A DNA stretch of 64,000 nucleotides from Allantophomopsis cytisporea (taxonomy: Eukaryota > Ascomycota > Leotiomycetes > Phacidiales > Phacidiaceae): positions 806,001 to 870,000 of the forward strand of contig CP103020.1 in the NCBI GenBank assembly GCA_024752435.1, given 5' to 3'. The notes beneath the pieces are model-generated. The model ran no database searches and had not been told where the DNA came from. It saw only the letters and a program-made list of their open reading frames with translations. How positions within the stretch are numbered: position 1 is the stretch's first letter; each line of letters begins with the position of its first letter. Position numbers and translations under genes: made by a program. Positions 12,857 through 23,492 of the stretch are shown in pieces.

Positions 12857-13060
12857 ATGTCATTGTGTCTTCTCAAGCCTCGAATTCCCTGCCCAACTAT
12901 CACTTTCAAAAGTCTGTCTACAACAAGCTCAATCGCACACGGAAACTATTTTACAGGCCCATTGCGCCGGCAGCGATTCACAGCCAATACGAGGCCCAGC
13001 ATACAAATAAATTCACATCCCACTCTTGTACCTACAAGAACAATCACAACAGCATCAAAC

Positions 13061-14655
13061 ATGTCTTCCTCTGATCTTTTCGTTGAGCTTACAGCTCCCA
13101 ATGGTCGCAAGTACACTCAGCCGACCGGATTGTTCATCAACAATGAATTCGTAAAGAGCAGCAACGGCCAGAAATTGGCTAGTATCAATCCAAGGTAATT
13201 ATACCCGTGCAGGCGATGGGATAGAAATCAGCGTGCTTTGATATGAGGGAGCTAACGGAATTTGACTTCTTTAGTGACGAGTCTGAGATCACTTCCGTAT
13301 ATGCTGCCACTGCAGATGATGTCGATACAGCTGTCAAGGCTGCCCGAAAAGCTTTCAAGGACCCGAGCTGGCGTGATATGTCACCAACTGACCGTGGAGA
13401 TCTCATGATCAAGCTCTCTGATCTTGTTAAGGAACACGCTGAGACTATTGCCACCATTGAGACCTGGGACAATGGCAAGCCATATCAAGTCTCTCTCAAC
13501 GAGGACGTTAACGAGGTCCTCTCCACATTGAGATACTATGGAGGATACGCAGACAAGATCCATGGTCAAGTCATTGATACGGGAGCTGCTAAGTTCACTT
13601 ATACCTTGAAAGAGCCTATTGGAGTTTGTGGTCAGATTATCCCATGGAACTACCCTCTCGCTATGGCTGCTTGGAAGCTCGGTCCTGCCCTTGCATGCGG
13701 TAATACCGTTGTTCTCAAGGCTGCCGAACAGACTCCGCTCTCTGTTCTCTACTTTGCAAATTTGATTAAGGAGGCTGGTTTCCCACCAGGAGTTGTCAAC
13801 ATCATTAACGGTCATGGCCGGGAGGCAGGAGCTGCCCTTTCCCTCCATCTTGATGTAGACAAGATCGCTTTCACCGGATCTACCACCACCGGTAAGGAGA
13901 TCATGAAGATGGCCGCCATCAATATGAAGAACATTACTCTCGAGACTGGTGGAAAGTCTCCACTCCTGGTTTTCGACGACGCAGAGTTGGACCAGGCCGT
14001 CAAGTGGGCTCATATTGGTATCATGTCAAACCAGGGCCAGATCTGCACAGCTACCTCCCGTATCTTGGTCCAGGACACCATCTACGACACATTCGTTGAG
14101 CAATTCAAGGCCCAAGTCAAGGCTGTCTCTGTCGTCGGTGACCCATTCGCCGAGAGCACCTTCCAAGGTCCGCAAGTAACGAAGGCACAATATGAGCGTG
14201 TCCTTGGCTACGTAGAGGCCGGCAAGTCCGAGGGAGCGACCCTTGTGTCGGGCGGTGAGCCTTTCAAGAACGTCGGCGATGGAAAGGGCTTCTTCATCAC
14301 GCCTACCGTCTTTACCGACGTCTCGCCCAAGATGAAGATTTACCGCGAGGAGGTCTTCGGGCCTTTCTGTGTCATTGCGTCCTTCAAGACCGAGGAAGAG
14401 GCTATTGACATGGCTAACGACACTACCTACGGTCTTGGTTCGGCCGTCTTCACTACCAACCTTAATCGTGCTCACCGTGTCGCGAAGAGGATTGAGGCCG
14501 GTATGGTTTGGATTAACAGCTCCCAGGACTCCGACTTCCGAATTCCATTCGGTGGTGTCAAGCAGTCTGGTATTGGGCGTGAGCTTGGTGAGGCTGGCCT
14601 TGCGGCTTATAGCAATGTTAAGGCGGTGCATGTCAACATGGGAACGAGGCTGTAA
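13061..14655 (+). CDS. NAD(P)+-dependent aldehyde dehydrogenase
   Basis: Oxidises aldehydes to carboxylic acids. Two exons, 13061-13194 and 13275-14655, joined through an 80-bp intron with GTAATT donor and TTTAG acceptor; 504 residues, a normal length for the ALDH superfamily. The Rossmann/cofactor region includes PWNYP and the GSTTTGKEI loop. The general-base glutamate is in LETGGKSP and the catalytic cysteine in QGQICTATSR. The C-terminal FGGVKQSGIGRELG block is also present. It resembles fungal aldA-type enzymes used for ethanol/acetaldehyde metabolism. The start at 13061 matches the usual cytosolic N-terminus. The frame stays open upstream to an ATG at 12857, giving a 68-residue leader with eight Lys/Arg and no Asp/Glu, so a mitochondrial form is possible (see findings). 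Confidence 0.95.
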
Positions 14656-15037
14656 GCTATTATTTAGGGGTATTTTCTGACGGGAAAGATGGCATATGAA
14701 TACGATTTATGATGTTTTTAGAAGAATTGGCCTTGTTGACCTTGCTGATGGAACTTTTGTGGTACCGTAAGAGAGGCTGTCCGAATCGGACTTCTGTAAT
14801 TTTGTGAATACATTTTGTCATCCAAAAAGGAAGAATGGCCTGCCATTTTGTATGTAAAATTCGCAGCAGGTCACTTGGTCTCGACACTGCGCAACTACAT
14901 AAGCATCGGATTCCTGGTTCTTTGATCAATCTTTCATAAGTATGTCTAGACTTCATCGCAAGGGATATCTTTTGTAAATGTATAATGAGAACTCATCTAT
15001 ACTGCTAAAAAAAAATGCTATAATACTTATCACCTAC
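14656..15037. other. 3' region between convergent genes
   Basis: The aldehyde dehydrogenase gene and the minus-strand PhyH gene converge here. The sequence is AT-rich with an A-run at about 15006-15015; it presumably holds both 3' untranslated regions. No gene seen. Confidence 0.6.
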
Positions 15038-15979
15038 TCATCCCTCCTGTGAGAATCCAACATTGTCCTTCCCTCTTCCCATCTCCACCAAATTCGCCCT
15101 CATAGCCTCCGCTCTTTGTTGGCTTTCATTCAAGCTCTTAAGATCCAAATTCCCTACCCAAGTCCCAACTCCATGCTGCAGAACATTCCTAGCTCTCCCA
15201 TTACCACCAGTAACATGCCCCACGCTACCATGCAAAGTCATCCTTTCCTTTCCAGCATCATAAACACCCCTATGCAGAATGTTGTTATTATAAAACACCA
15301 CATCTCCCGCCTTCATACCCACAACCTTCATCCCCGAAATCACCTTCTCATACTCATGAGCACCGCGCTCCTCATCCGTACGAGCCCGCGCATGAGACCC
15401 CGGCACAACAACAAGACTCGAGTCATCATACAGTGCCGCATTCCACTGCGTATGCCAAGCCCTCTCCCCCAACCGTTGCATCTCCTCCTCAGCACTCGCC
15501 ACCGGCGGAATATCATCCCGATGCCATCTAAGCTCGAAATCCCTATCCGGCCGAACCAGCAGATTATACAATTCCATAATCAGCTCGCCGTCCCCGACCT
15601 CTGCGCCATCCTCACCCAGCAGCACCTTCACAATCCCCAGAATAGCATCGTTGAAATAACTCTCTAGAAATACCTCCCGGATCTCAGCGGGTAGATCTGG
15701 ATGCAGCAGATGCTGCACGCCCCATATCCCCCCTGAGGGATCGTCCGTCCATGGCGGGAATTGCTTGGGTAGTGTCCGGATATATGGCCACTTTCCGCTG
15801 CGTGCCAGCGCCGTGATGGCTTCTGAGGCGGTGCGGAGCCGGGCTAGATCGGCGGCGCTGTAGAGGGAGGGGATTAGGACGTAGCCATCTCGTGCTAGGG
15901 ATGCGCGGAGAGACTCTGCGGATTGTGAAGAGGGATTGCTTGAGTTTGGGGGAGTTGTGGTGGTTGTTTTTGTGGTCAT
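15038..15979 (-). CDS. Phytanoyl-CoA dioxygenase (PhyH) family oxygenase
   Basis: A 313-residue single-exon protein of the Fe(II)/2-oxoglutarate dioxygenase fold. The iron-binding HxD pair is seen in RWHRDD (H153, D155) and the distal histidine in ILHRGVYD (H236). An arginine (R246) follows where 2-oxoglutarate is bound in the family. The N-terminal 20 residues are Thr/Ser-rich and variable. The start at 15979 is preferred over an in-frame ATG at 16063, because the extra 28 residues are low-complexity His/Pro/Thr. The substrate cannot be read from the sequence: the family includes lipid, alkaloid and secondary-metabolite hydroxylases. It is transcribed divergently from the acetyltransferase gene, 347 bp away. 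Confidence 0.85.
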   Translation of the reverse strand: MTTKTTTTTPPNSSNPSSQSAESLRASLARDGYVLIPSLYSAADLARLRTASEAITALARSGKWPYIRTLPKQFPPWTDDPSGGIWGVQHLLHPDLPAEIREVFLESYFNDAILGIVKVLLGEDGAEVGDGELIMELYNLLVRPDRDFELRWHRDDIPPVASAEEEMQRLGERAWHTQWNAALYDDSSLVVVPGSHARARTDEERGAHEYEKVISGMKVVGMKAGDVVFYNNNILHRGVYDAGKERMTLHGSVGHVTGGNGRARNVLQHGVGTWVGNLDLKSLNESQQRAEAMRANLVEMGRGKDNVGFSQEG

Positions 15980-16326
15980 GTTTATTTGGTGGTGGTGTTG
16001 GGTTGGAGTAGGAGTGGGATGATAGATGATAATCGGTGTTGATAAGATCGTGCTGATAAACAATTATGGATGGGGCACCAGCATGTACCGACGGCGGTTT
16101 GTGTAAAATGCCTGGGATGCCAATCAATTCTGAATATGAGTCATTCCACCATTTGTACATATATTTCGTCTTTTCCTGTGATATCTGAGCCGGCTCTGGT
16201 CCATTGTTTGTTGTTATATTTCCAGAGTCTTCTCTGCTCAATCGAGTTTTGACTTTGTTCATCTTGTCAAGAACTCCAAACAACCGCAGTCAAGATACTC
16301 GGCGATACAGCCAATCACACTTGAAG
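15980..16326. promoter_or_regulatory. Divergent promoter, PhyH / acetyltransferase
   Basis: The only 347 bp between two divergent starts, so both promoters must lie here. No specific operator was recognised. Confidence 0.55.
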
Positions 16327-17316
16327 ATGGCACCAGTACCACAATTGGACACAAATGTTCAAGTTTTCGAATGGTCTCAAGAACAAGCAGTATCAGTATT
16401 CCCTGATATTCTAAAAGGGTACTTCCCGCACAGCAATCCACTCTACAATCGCATACGAGCTCCTCACAATGTACCAGAACGGCATTGTGCTTTTGCGGCT
16501 ACATTCCCACCCCCACAAGAGCGCTCTGTAACCAACTTACCAGAGGACTGGACCATAGCATTTTCAGATAGATCCAGATATTTAGAAAGTCAAACCTGGA
16601 TTTTCAATCCCCTCCTTGCCATCACAACAGCAGATCTATCACCAGCCCAAAGAAAAGACCAAGACGCCATCTTGCTAAACCACACAAAGGCAATCTTGGA
16701 CTACACCAGACATCTTAATATCCCAGAAGCACCAGGATGGCCCTTCAAACAAACTCTCCGTCTTGCATGCGTGCACGAGCGAATGGCAGCCTCAATCTTC
16801 AACATCGTCGGCGGCGAAGAGGCGAAATGTATCCTGCGGGCATCTAAATGGCGACTGTGGTTTGTCGATTGCCGCAATCTCCCCGCTGCGCCGGAAAAGG
16901 CGCTCCCAGAGGGCTACGCGTTTTCGCGAGTCCCGGCAGACCAGTTGGATATTGTGCTGTCTACCAGCACCATTGAGCGTCAAGCCGCGACTATGCTCGA
17001 GTTACCTAGCATGGGCTTGCTGGATGAGACGGGGAAGCTTGCGGCCTGGGCTTATGTCGGTATCGATGGCGCTTTTGCCACGCTGTATGTGCTTCCTGAG
17101 TATAGGGGCAAGGGATTTGCTACCGTTGTTGGGAGAAAGCTGTTGGGCTCCTTGGCTAATGGGGATTTCAAGGATATGGGCTTTGATGGTAGTAGTGGGT
17201 GGGTGCATTCTGATGTTCATGAGGGGAATTTGGGGAGTGAGGGTTGTATGAGAAGTCTTGGAGGCAGGATTGCCTATTATACTCGATATATTCATATAGA
17301 TACACAGGAGTGGTGA
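16327..17316 (+). CDS. GNAT-family (FR47-like) N-acyltransferase
   Basis: A 329-residue single-exon protein. The C-terminal third has the GNAT acetyl-CoA-binding core: a beta-strand segment ATLYVLPEYRG, then the pyrophosphate loop YRGKGFA (the R/Q-x-x-G-x-G/A signature). The N-terminal two-thirds matches the layout of fungal two-lobed FR47-like proteins, which often resemble glycine N-acyltransferases. The substrate is unknown. The start at 16327 follows a CACTTGAAG leader; an upstream in-frame extension lacks conserved character. It shares a short intergenic region with the divergent PhyH gene, so co-regulation is possible but unproven. Confidence 0.8.
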   Translation: MAPVPQLDTNVQVFEWSQEQAVSVFPDILKGYFPHSNPLYNRIRAPHNVPERHCAFAATFPPPQERSVTNLPEDWTIAFSDRSRYLESQTWIFNPLLAITTADLSPAQRKDQDAILLNHTKAILDYTRHLNIPEAPGWPFKQTLRLACVHERMAASIFNIVGGEEAKCILRASKWRLWFVDCRNLPAAPEKALPEGYAFSRVPADQLDIVLSTSTIERQAATMLELPSMGLLDETGKLAAWAYVGIDGAFATLYVLPEYRGKGFATVVGRKLLGSLANGDFKDMGFDGSSGWVHSDVHEGNLGSEGCMRSLGGRIAYYTRYIHIDTQEW

Positions 17317-18123
17317 GTAGATAATGGCATGGTAAGGGTAAATGTTTGTACCACCGTCATGAACCATCCCGTGATACCTTCTTGACTTCGTTGTGTTCAG
17401 AGAATACTGTACGCACGCTACTACGTACTCTTTACAGGAACTATCCTTGCAATTCTTTGTTGTGAATCAATTCTTGTCTGTAAGGCAAGATATGGACGTG
17501 GCTGTTCTATATCAAACTTTCTTGATAACTGAACAAGTCGGTGACAGCCACTTGCTGGTACTGCGCATCATGAAACAATATGCCTTTAAACCTCCAAGAA
17601 TGAAAAAAAATGATAGAGATTTGTGGAAACGATATATTTCAGTCCAATAGATGGAACAAGTGATATCGCTAAGGCTATTCAATTCATGGTACCACACGCT
17701 CTTGGTGATCTTCGAAGCAAGGGACTCAATATTCCTTACGCCAAGCATTCTGCTTTCCCGCCACTATGAAATTACCCAGAACAAATCCACTTTCCAAAGT
17801 AGACTGGCACTGTTGATCAAGGCAAGAGATTTATTTTCAAACAGATAGCGATTGGAAAAAGAAAAAAAAAACATCTCTGGGAAATTTTCAGAGATTGAAA
17901 CGACAACGGGCACTAATCCAGGCGTCTTTTCTACCCGTTGCTATCTGTCATAATTCCGTTTGCGGATGATTTTGAGTCGTATGTGGTAAAACTTACACGT
18001 TCTTCATCAGACGATACAGACTATTGCAGCAGTGCGGAGGAGATAAGTAAGGGCTGAGATTACGGGAAGCAGGCGTGTGTGAGCGATTTTGGACGTCTTC
18101 CGATATATATCCTCTTTCTGTCA
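17317..18123. other. Intergenic region
   Basis: AT-rich, with an A-rich run at 17859-17870 followed by a short inverted repeat, ATCTCTG at 17873-17879 and CAGAGAT at 17889-17895, which could form a small hairpin. Open frames here are short and unconvincing. Confidence 0.5.
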
Positions 18124-19628
18124 ATGAGATTTTTCGCTTCGACATTCTCTCGCAAAATCAATATGGCGGCAATTTCGATGTCTTCCAGTCGGCCAGGATG
18201 GGTTGGTGCTTTGATTCTCTTGATTGTTCTATGGTCGTTGTGGGCAATGATGCCATCACAACATAATGAGGTTGAGGTACGTTGCAACATCTCAAGACAC
18301 GAATTCTGCTTACCAGTACGTAGATCCCAACAGATCTATACAACCATGGCAGTTCAAATAAGGATACTGGACGGCCTTACACTGATTCGCCGCTAAACGA
18401 TGGCTACAAAGGTGTCTCGGAAGGCAATCTGGCGGCGCCACCACTTTCGAATGGCATTGATGGCACTAAAGAAAATACAGGTGGGATGGGTTCGACTGAT
18501 GCAGTCTCAGACATACCTGGTGATGGCTCGTGGAGAACCCCAGTGGAGTTGAAAGAGCCTGTTGGATCGGACACGTCAGCTGGGTTGGCAGAGATCACGG
18601 GCCACAGCTCTTGGATAACTCCGGCAGGCTCCAGTGAAGTCGAGAAAGGTCATGGTATTCCTCATCCAGGCGATGTTATAGATACAGCTACTTCATCCAA
18701 TCCACCTGCGACGGAGTCGAAACAAGCCATGAGTTCGCCAGACAGTGTAGCTTCCGCACATTCAAGTGATCATGCAGTTGCGCATATCCAAGAACAACAT
18801 GATGAGGAACTGAACCGGCCGCTGATCACTTATGTGTACTTCGAAGCACCAGTGGCGCGTGAAAATATCCTGTTTTTCATCAAGCATGGCTTGCACAGTA
18901 GCGCCGACTTTCTCTTCATCATTAACGGAGAGTCCGACATTTCAGCATCAATCCCAAGTTTGCCTAATGTCGCGGTTCACGCAAAAGAAAATGATTGCTT
19001 TGATCTTGGCAGTCATGCCATGGTCCTCCAGAAAGATGATCTATGGAAGAACTACAAAAGATTCATCCTCATGAACGCCAGTATTCGGGGGCCATTCTTC
19101 CCCATCTGGGCTAATGAGTGTTGGAGTGATATGTTCCTTTCAAGAGTGACTGATACTGTCAAGGTAAGTCCTTTGCAATTCGAATATTTAACAAGAAACC
19201 TGGCTGACTACTGCTAGCTCGTTGGGATGACAGGTAATTGCTGGTCTTCTTTCCATGTACAATCCATGATCTGGGCCACTGACTCCATTGGCCTTGAACT
19301 GCTGCTACAACCAGAAGCAATAGCACAGTGTTTCCATGACTGGCAGACGGCAGTGGATGCTGAGGTTGGAGCGACAGCTTTCATCCGAAATGCTGGATAT
19401 CGCGTTGACACCATGATGACCGCTTTTCAAGCAGATTCTGAGTATATTGAACATTGTGATACCAGCGTATCCGGAGACTACCTTGTTGACAAAGGGTACT
19501 TTGGGTCGAACGTCCATCCATTTGAGACCATCTTCATGAAAACAAACAGAAACATTGATCCCGAGCTCACGCAGAAGTTGACGGAGTGGATAGATGCAAG
19601 AAATTATTCAAGTTATGACGTATGTTGA
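18124..19628 (+). CDS. Type II membrane glycosyltransferase-like protein
   Basis: Three exons, 18124-18276, 18324-19163 and 19218-19628, with introns of 47 and 54 bp; 467 residues. A single hydrophobic anchor near residues 27-43 (VGALILLIVLWSLWA) follows a short basic N-terminus, the layout of Golgi type II enzymes. A Ser/Gly/Thr-rich stem of about 180 residues precedes the conserved domain, which starts at YVYFEAP. Motifs there include FIINGES, FILMNASIRGPF, LVGMTGNCW and HVQSMIWATD. These resemble proteins annotated as rhamnan synthesis F-like in algae and plants, but catalytic activity is inferred. Alternative in-frame ATGs at 18163 and 18178 would shorten the cytosolic tail. The first acceptor is forced by a stop just upstream in the exon 2 frame. 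Confidence 0.65.
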
Positions 19629-19765
19629 GCTGATGGAAACTTACGAATCCCTGGTATAAGGTGTTTTGTCAAGGCTTTTTGGAAATCGGGATTGAAGGCA
19701 TGGTACAACGGCAGACACGGTTGAAATGAATAATAATTTGATTTTGTACTCCATCCAGTGTGGTA

Positions 19766-20998
19766 TCAAAGATTGAAGCGTGTACGTTGCTTCTCCATAT
19801 GCGCCTTCCATTCCCATTGTACTGCATCATCACCCTCACTTCCTGCTCGTCCAATACCCTTGTCCACTCTTCGAAGTTTCATTGTGAATCTTGGTCCGAG
19901 TTCCTGCAGACCGGCTCTGATATCTTCCACGCCCTTGATCTCCTTGCCATCTGCATCAGTGACACTCTTCTCCGAGCCTCTCTTGTCTCTGAAGACATAT
20001 CTATGCCGTCTAAGGAAAATGTAATCACGCTGATTATGTAATGTGACAACTTGTCTACCCTGCAAGTCAGGTTGTGGAGGGAAGAGTGTAAGGAAGAGTC
20101 TCGCAGTCAGAAGACCAAGGGGCGTTCGGAAGTTGTTGAGAATGAGTTCTGGATAATGGTTGGTGGGGTTTCCGTGACCAGGCAACTTCTTTCCTTCAAC
20201 CCAGTTGGCAATCGAGAAATGGCAGGTTGGTCCGTGTGGAAGATGGACAATTGAGAGTCCAGTGGGCTTCTTAAGATCCTCTTTCAACACAATAACAGCG
20301 GTATAATTTCTGTTGGTTGCAAACTTGGAAATCTCACGCACAGAAAACTTGTGCCCGTAACGATGGGAGGATCGAGGAATGTAGACAGTGTTTGGGAAAA
20401 GAGTAGTGAGAAGGTGAGCCTCTTGGTGAAGAGTTGAATTAATGGAGGTGGTAAGGAGAATTTTAGGAGTTGGTGGAGGCTCATCGGAGAAAAGTGTTGG
20501 AAATTTCAGGGCGAGAGAATCCGGTGTAAGATCGAGGTTTGTGCTCGCCGTCGATGCTGCGACACTCGGTGCTCGTGGTCTTTGCTTCATCTCGATATCT
20601 CCGTCTCCATCTTCGTCCTCATCCGAATCCAGCATACTGTCGGCATCATCGTCTTCCTCCTCCTCGGAAACGGCCACCTCATTTTCTGCTGCCTCAGCGG
20701 CTTCAATCCGTCTTCTCTTCAGCTGCTCAACGTCTACGCTGACATTAAGCCCGTCACCCTCGACCTCATCCCAGACTCTCTTCTTATCAATAGTCATAGG
20801 TACGTTTCGCTCCAATCTCTCTCGCCTCATCTCTGGATTGCGATCCTCCTCTCTTTTCCGACGGAAGCGCTCATCTCGTCGAAGACTGTCGCGCGCTTTC
20901 TTCTGCTTGAGGTGAAGATCTTGACGTTTGAATTTATTGCCGACCTTGAATGGCAACGACGCCTTCGGATTTATTGGTTTGTTGCCTTTCGCACCCAT
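19766..20998 (-). CDS. RPF1: Ribosome production factor 1 (Brix domain)
   Basis: A 410-residue single-exon nucleolar protein needed for 60S ribosomal subunit assembly and pre-rRNA processing. The N-terminus (MGAKGNKPINPKASLPFK) and the following lysine/arginine-rich segment are typical of Rpf1. An acidic stretch with repeated Glu/Asp lies near residues 95-135. The Brix domain runs from about residue 170 and includes ILLTTSINSTLHQEAH, FPNTVYIPRSSHRYGHK, LPHGPTCHFSIANW and a C-terminal ELGPRFTMKLRRVDKG. That last sigma-70-like motif distinguishes Brix proteins. It is divergent from glycyl-tRNA synthetase, 263 bp away; both are translation-related growth genes. Confidence 0.95.
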   Translation of the reverse strand: MGAKGNKPINPKASLPFKVGNKFKRQDLHLKQKKARDSLRRDERFRRKREEDRNPEMRRERLERNVPMTIDKKRVWDEVEGDGLNVSVDVEQLKRRRIEAAEAAENEVAVSEEEEDDDADSMLDSDEDEDGDGDIEMKQRPRAPSVAASTASTNLDLTPDSLALKFPTLFSDEPPPTPKILLTTSINSTLHQEAHLLTTLFPNTVYIPRSSHRYGHKFSVREISKFATNRNYTAVIVLKEDLKKPTGLSIVHLPHGPTCHFSIANWVEGKKLPGHGNPTNHYPELILNNFRTPLGLLTARLFLTLFPPQPDLQGRQVVTLHNQRDYIFLRRHRYVFRDKRGSEKSVTDADGKEIKGVEDIRAGLQELGPRFTMKLRRVDKGIGRAGSEGDDAVQWEWKAHMEKQRTRFNL

Positions 20999-21261
20999 TT
21001 TGACGGTAATGGATGATATGTGCTAGGTAGTTATATTTTTTTGGAAGAATACTGATCGACTTTGCGATAGCCAATTTGCGGGTTATCGAGAAATAATTTT
21101 GGTCGGCCGCCGGAAAATCAATGCCCCGGTGCAACACACATTTGGTACCAGGACGAATCACAGAGTCATAATTCCTAGATTTACTCACACTGTCCGTATG
21201 AGCCTATGACACATTCGAGGTTGTGTTGAATTTCACCTCTCATTGTACGTTCAATATATTG
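20999..21261. promoter_or_regulatory. Divergent promoter, RPF1 / GRS1
   Basis: 263 bp separates two divergent growth-related genes and must contain both promoters. No named element could be assigned. Confidence 0.55.
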
Positions 21262-23492
21262 ATGCGCTCTCTCCTCAACGTTTCGCGCTCAGTAACTCTG
21301 AATCTGCAGCAAATTAAGCCTGCTCTGCGACTTACTCGAAGCTTTACAGTTACTACTCACAACAACAAGTACCAAATACCTAAAACTCGCAAGCCCATCA
21401 TGGCGACTTCTACCACTTTGACGGGCCAGCCGCTCGATCGCACGATCCTTGATTCTCTTCTCCGTCGTCGCATGTTCTACACGCCATCTTTCGAAGCTTA
21501 TGGTGGTGTTGCCGGTCTTTTCGATTATGGCCCCCCAGGTTGCGCACTCCAAGCCAACATTGTCGACTTATGGCGCAAGCACTTCGTATTGGAGGAGGAC
21601 ATGCTCGAACTGGACTGTACTGCTTTGACTCCACATGAGGTTCTCAAGACTAGTGGTCACGTTGACAAATTCTCCGACTGGATGTGCAAGGACCCAAAGA
21701 ATGGCGAGATCCTTCGCGCAGATCACTTCGTAGAGGAAATCTTGGAGTCTAGACTCAAGGGTGATAAGGAGGCTAGAGGTGAGAAGATTGAGGAGAAGGA
21801 GGAAGACCCAAAGAAGAAGAAGAGAAAGGTCAAGGGCAAGCAGGAGGCTGTTAAGCTCGAAGATGCTGTTGTCCAAGAGTACAGCGAGGTCTTGGCCAAG
21901 GTAAGAAAACGCAATTTACAAGACGATGTAGCAAAATTAACACTTACCAGATTGACAACTACAATGGAGAGGAACTTGGTGCTCTCATCAAGAAGTACGA
22001 GATGAAGAACCCAAACACCGGTGTCGAGCCAGAACCTCCTGTTGCTTTCAACCTTATGTTCCAGACCTCAATTGGTCCAAGTAGCAATGCAGCTGGTTAC
22101 CTTCGCCCAGAGACTGCTCAGGGTCAATTCTTGAACTTTGCTAAGCTTCTCGAATTCAACCAACAACAAATGCCATTTGCTTCGGCTTCCATCGGAAAGT
22201 CTTTCAGAAACGAGATTTCACCAAGAGCTGGTCTTCTCAGAGTAAGAGAGTTCTTGATGGCTGAGATTGAGCACTTTGTAGACCCAGAGGGTGGAAAGAA
22301 GCACCCACGTTTCAGTGAGGTTAAGGATGTTGAGCTCATTCTTTTGAACAGAGACACTCAATTGTCTGGTAAGACCGATGTTAAGAAGGTCTCCATTGGC
22401 GAGGCTGTTGCCAATGGCACCGTCGATAACGAGACTCTTGGTTACTTCCTTGCAAGAATTCACCTCTTCCTTAAGAAGCTTGGTGTTGATCAGACTAAGA
22501 TTCGTTTCAGACAGCACATGGCTAACGAGATGGCCCATTATGCTGCTGACTGCTGGGATGCCGAGCTTTTCACCAGCTACGGCTGGGTTGAGTGTGTCGG
22601 CTGTGCTGACCGAAGCGCTTACGATCTTACTGTCCACGCAAACAAGACTGGTGCTCCATTGATGGTTCGCGAGAGACTTCCAAAGCCAATCAGCATTGAG
22701 GAATGGCAAATTGATTTGGACAAGAAGAAATTTGGCCCACACTTCAAGAAGGATGGTAAGGCTGTTGAGGCTGCTGTCAACGCTTTGTCTCAGGACAAGC
22801 GTGCTGAACTTGCTCAGGCACTTGCTGCTGATGGCAAGATCACCATCGAGGCTGAGGGTGTCCAGGGTAAGGTTGAGATCTCTAAGGATCTGATTGCTAT
22901 TGTTCGCCGCACAAGAGTCGAGAACACCAGAGAATACACACCAAACGTCATCGAGCCATCCTTTGGTATTGGCAGAATATTGTACGCTCTGATTGAACAC
23001 ACCTACTGGTTCCGTCAAACCGAGACCGGTGATGAAGCTCGCGGTGTAAGTGGCATCTGATATATATACATTCGAGCTTATGCTAATAAATTGCAGGTTC
23101 TTTCCTTCCCACCAACGGTTGCACCAACCAAGGTTCTCCTCGTTCCTCTCTCCACCCACGAGAGCTTCAGACCTCTCCTCCTCAAGCTTTCCTCTTCCCT
23201 CCGCAAGGCCGGTGTGTCCAGCCGTATCGACGACTCCTCTGCTTCCATCGGCAAGCGCTACAGCCGAAACGACGAGCTCGGTACCCCTCTCGGTATCACT
23301 GTCGATTTCCAGAGTGTTCAGGACAGCACATTCACTCTTCGTGATAGAGATTCTACCAAACAGGTCCGCGCCAGTGAAGATAAGATCATGCAGGCTATCA
23401 AGGATTTGGTTGATGGCACTAAGGTCTGGGCCGATGTTGAGAAGGAGCTCCCAGCTTTCGAGGGTCAGGAGGCTGAGGTACCTCTTCGTTAA
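21262..23492 (+). CDS. GRS1: Glycyl-tRNA synthetase, cytosolic and probably mitochondrial
   Basis: Charges tRNA-Gly with glycine; class II synthetase. Exons 21262-21900, 21951-23045 and 23097-23492, both introns in phase 0 (50 and 51 bp). The product is 709 residues from the ATG at 21262, or 663 from the ATG at 21400, which matches the usual cytosolic start (MATSTTLTGQPLDR). Class II motifs are visible: GYLRPETAQGQFLNF, FRNEISPR and the motif 3 region FGIGRILYALIEHTYW. A C-terminal anticodon-binding domain begins VAPTKVLLVPLS. A lysine-rich insert (KKKKRKVKGK) lies near the end of exon 1, as in eukaryotic enzymes. The 46-residue leader before 21400 has nine Lys/Arg and no acidic residue, consistent with mitochondrial import. 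Yeast GRS1 also makes both forms from one gene. Confidence 0.96.

Noticed and set aside
13381..14631. Two long open frames (about 200 codons each) antisense to aldehyde dehydrogenase
   Set aside because: They mirror codon bias of the conserved ALDH gene on the other strand and have no domain-like features.
22218..23159. A 313-codon minus-strand frame across glycyl-tRNA synthetase
   Set aside because: Shadow of a highly conserved gene; no independent support.
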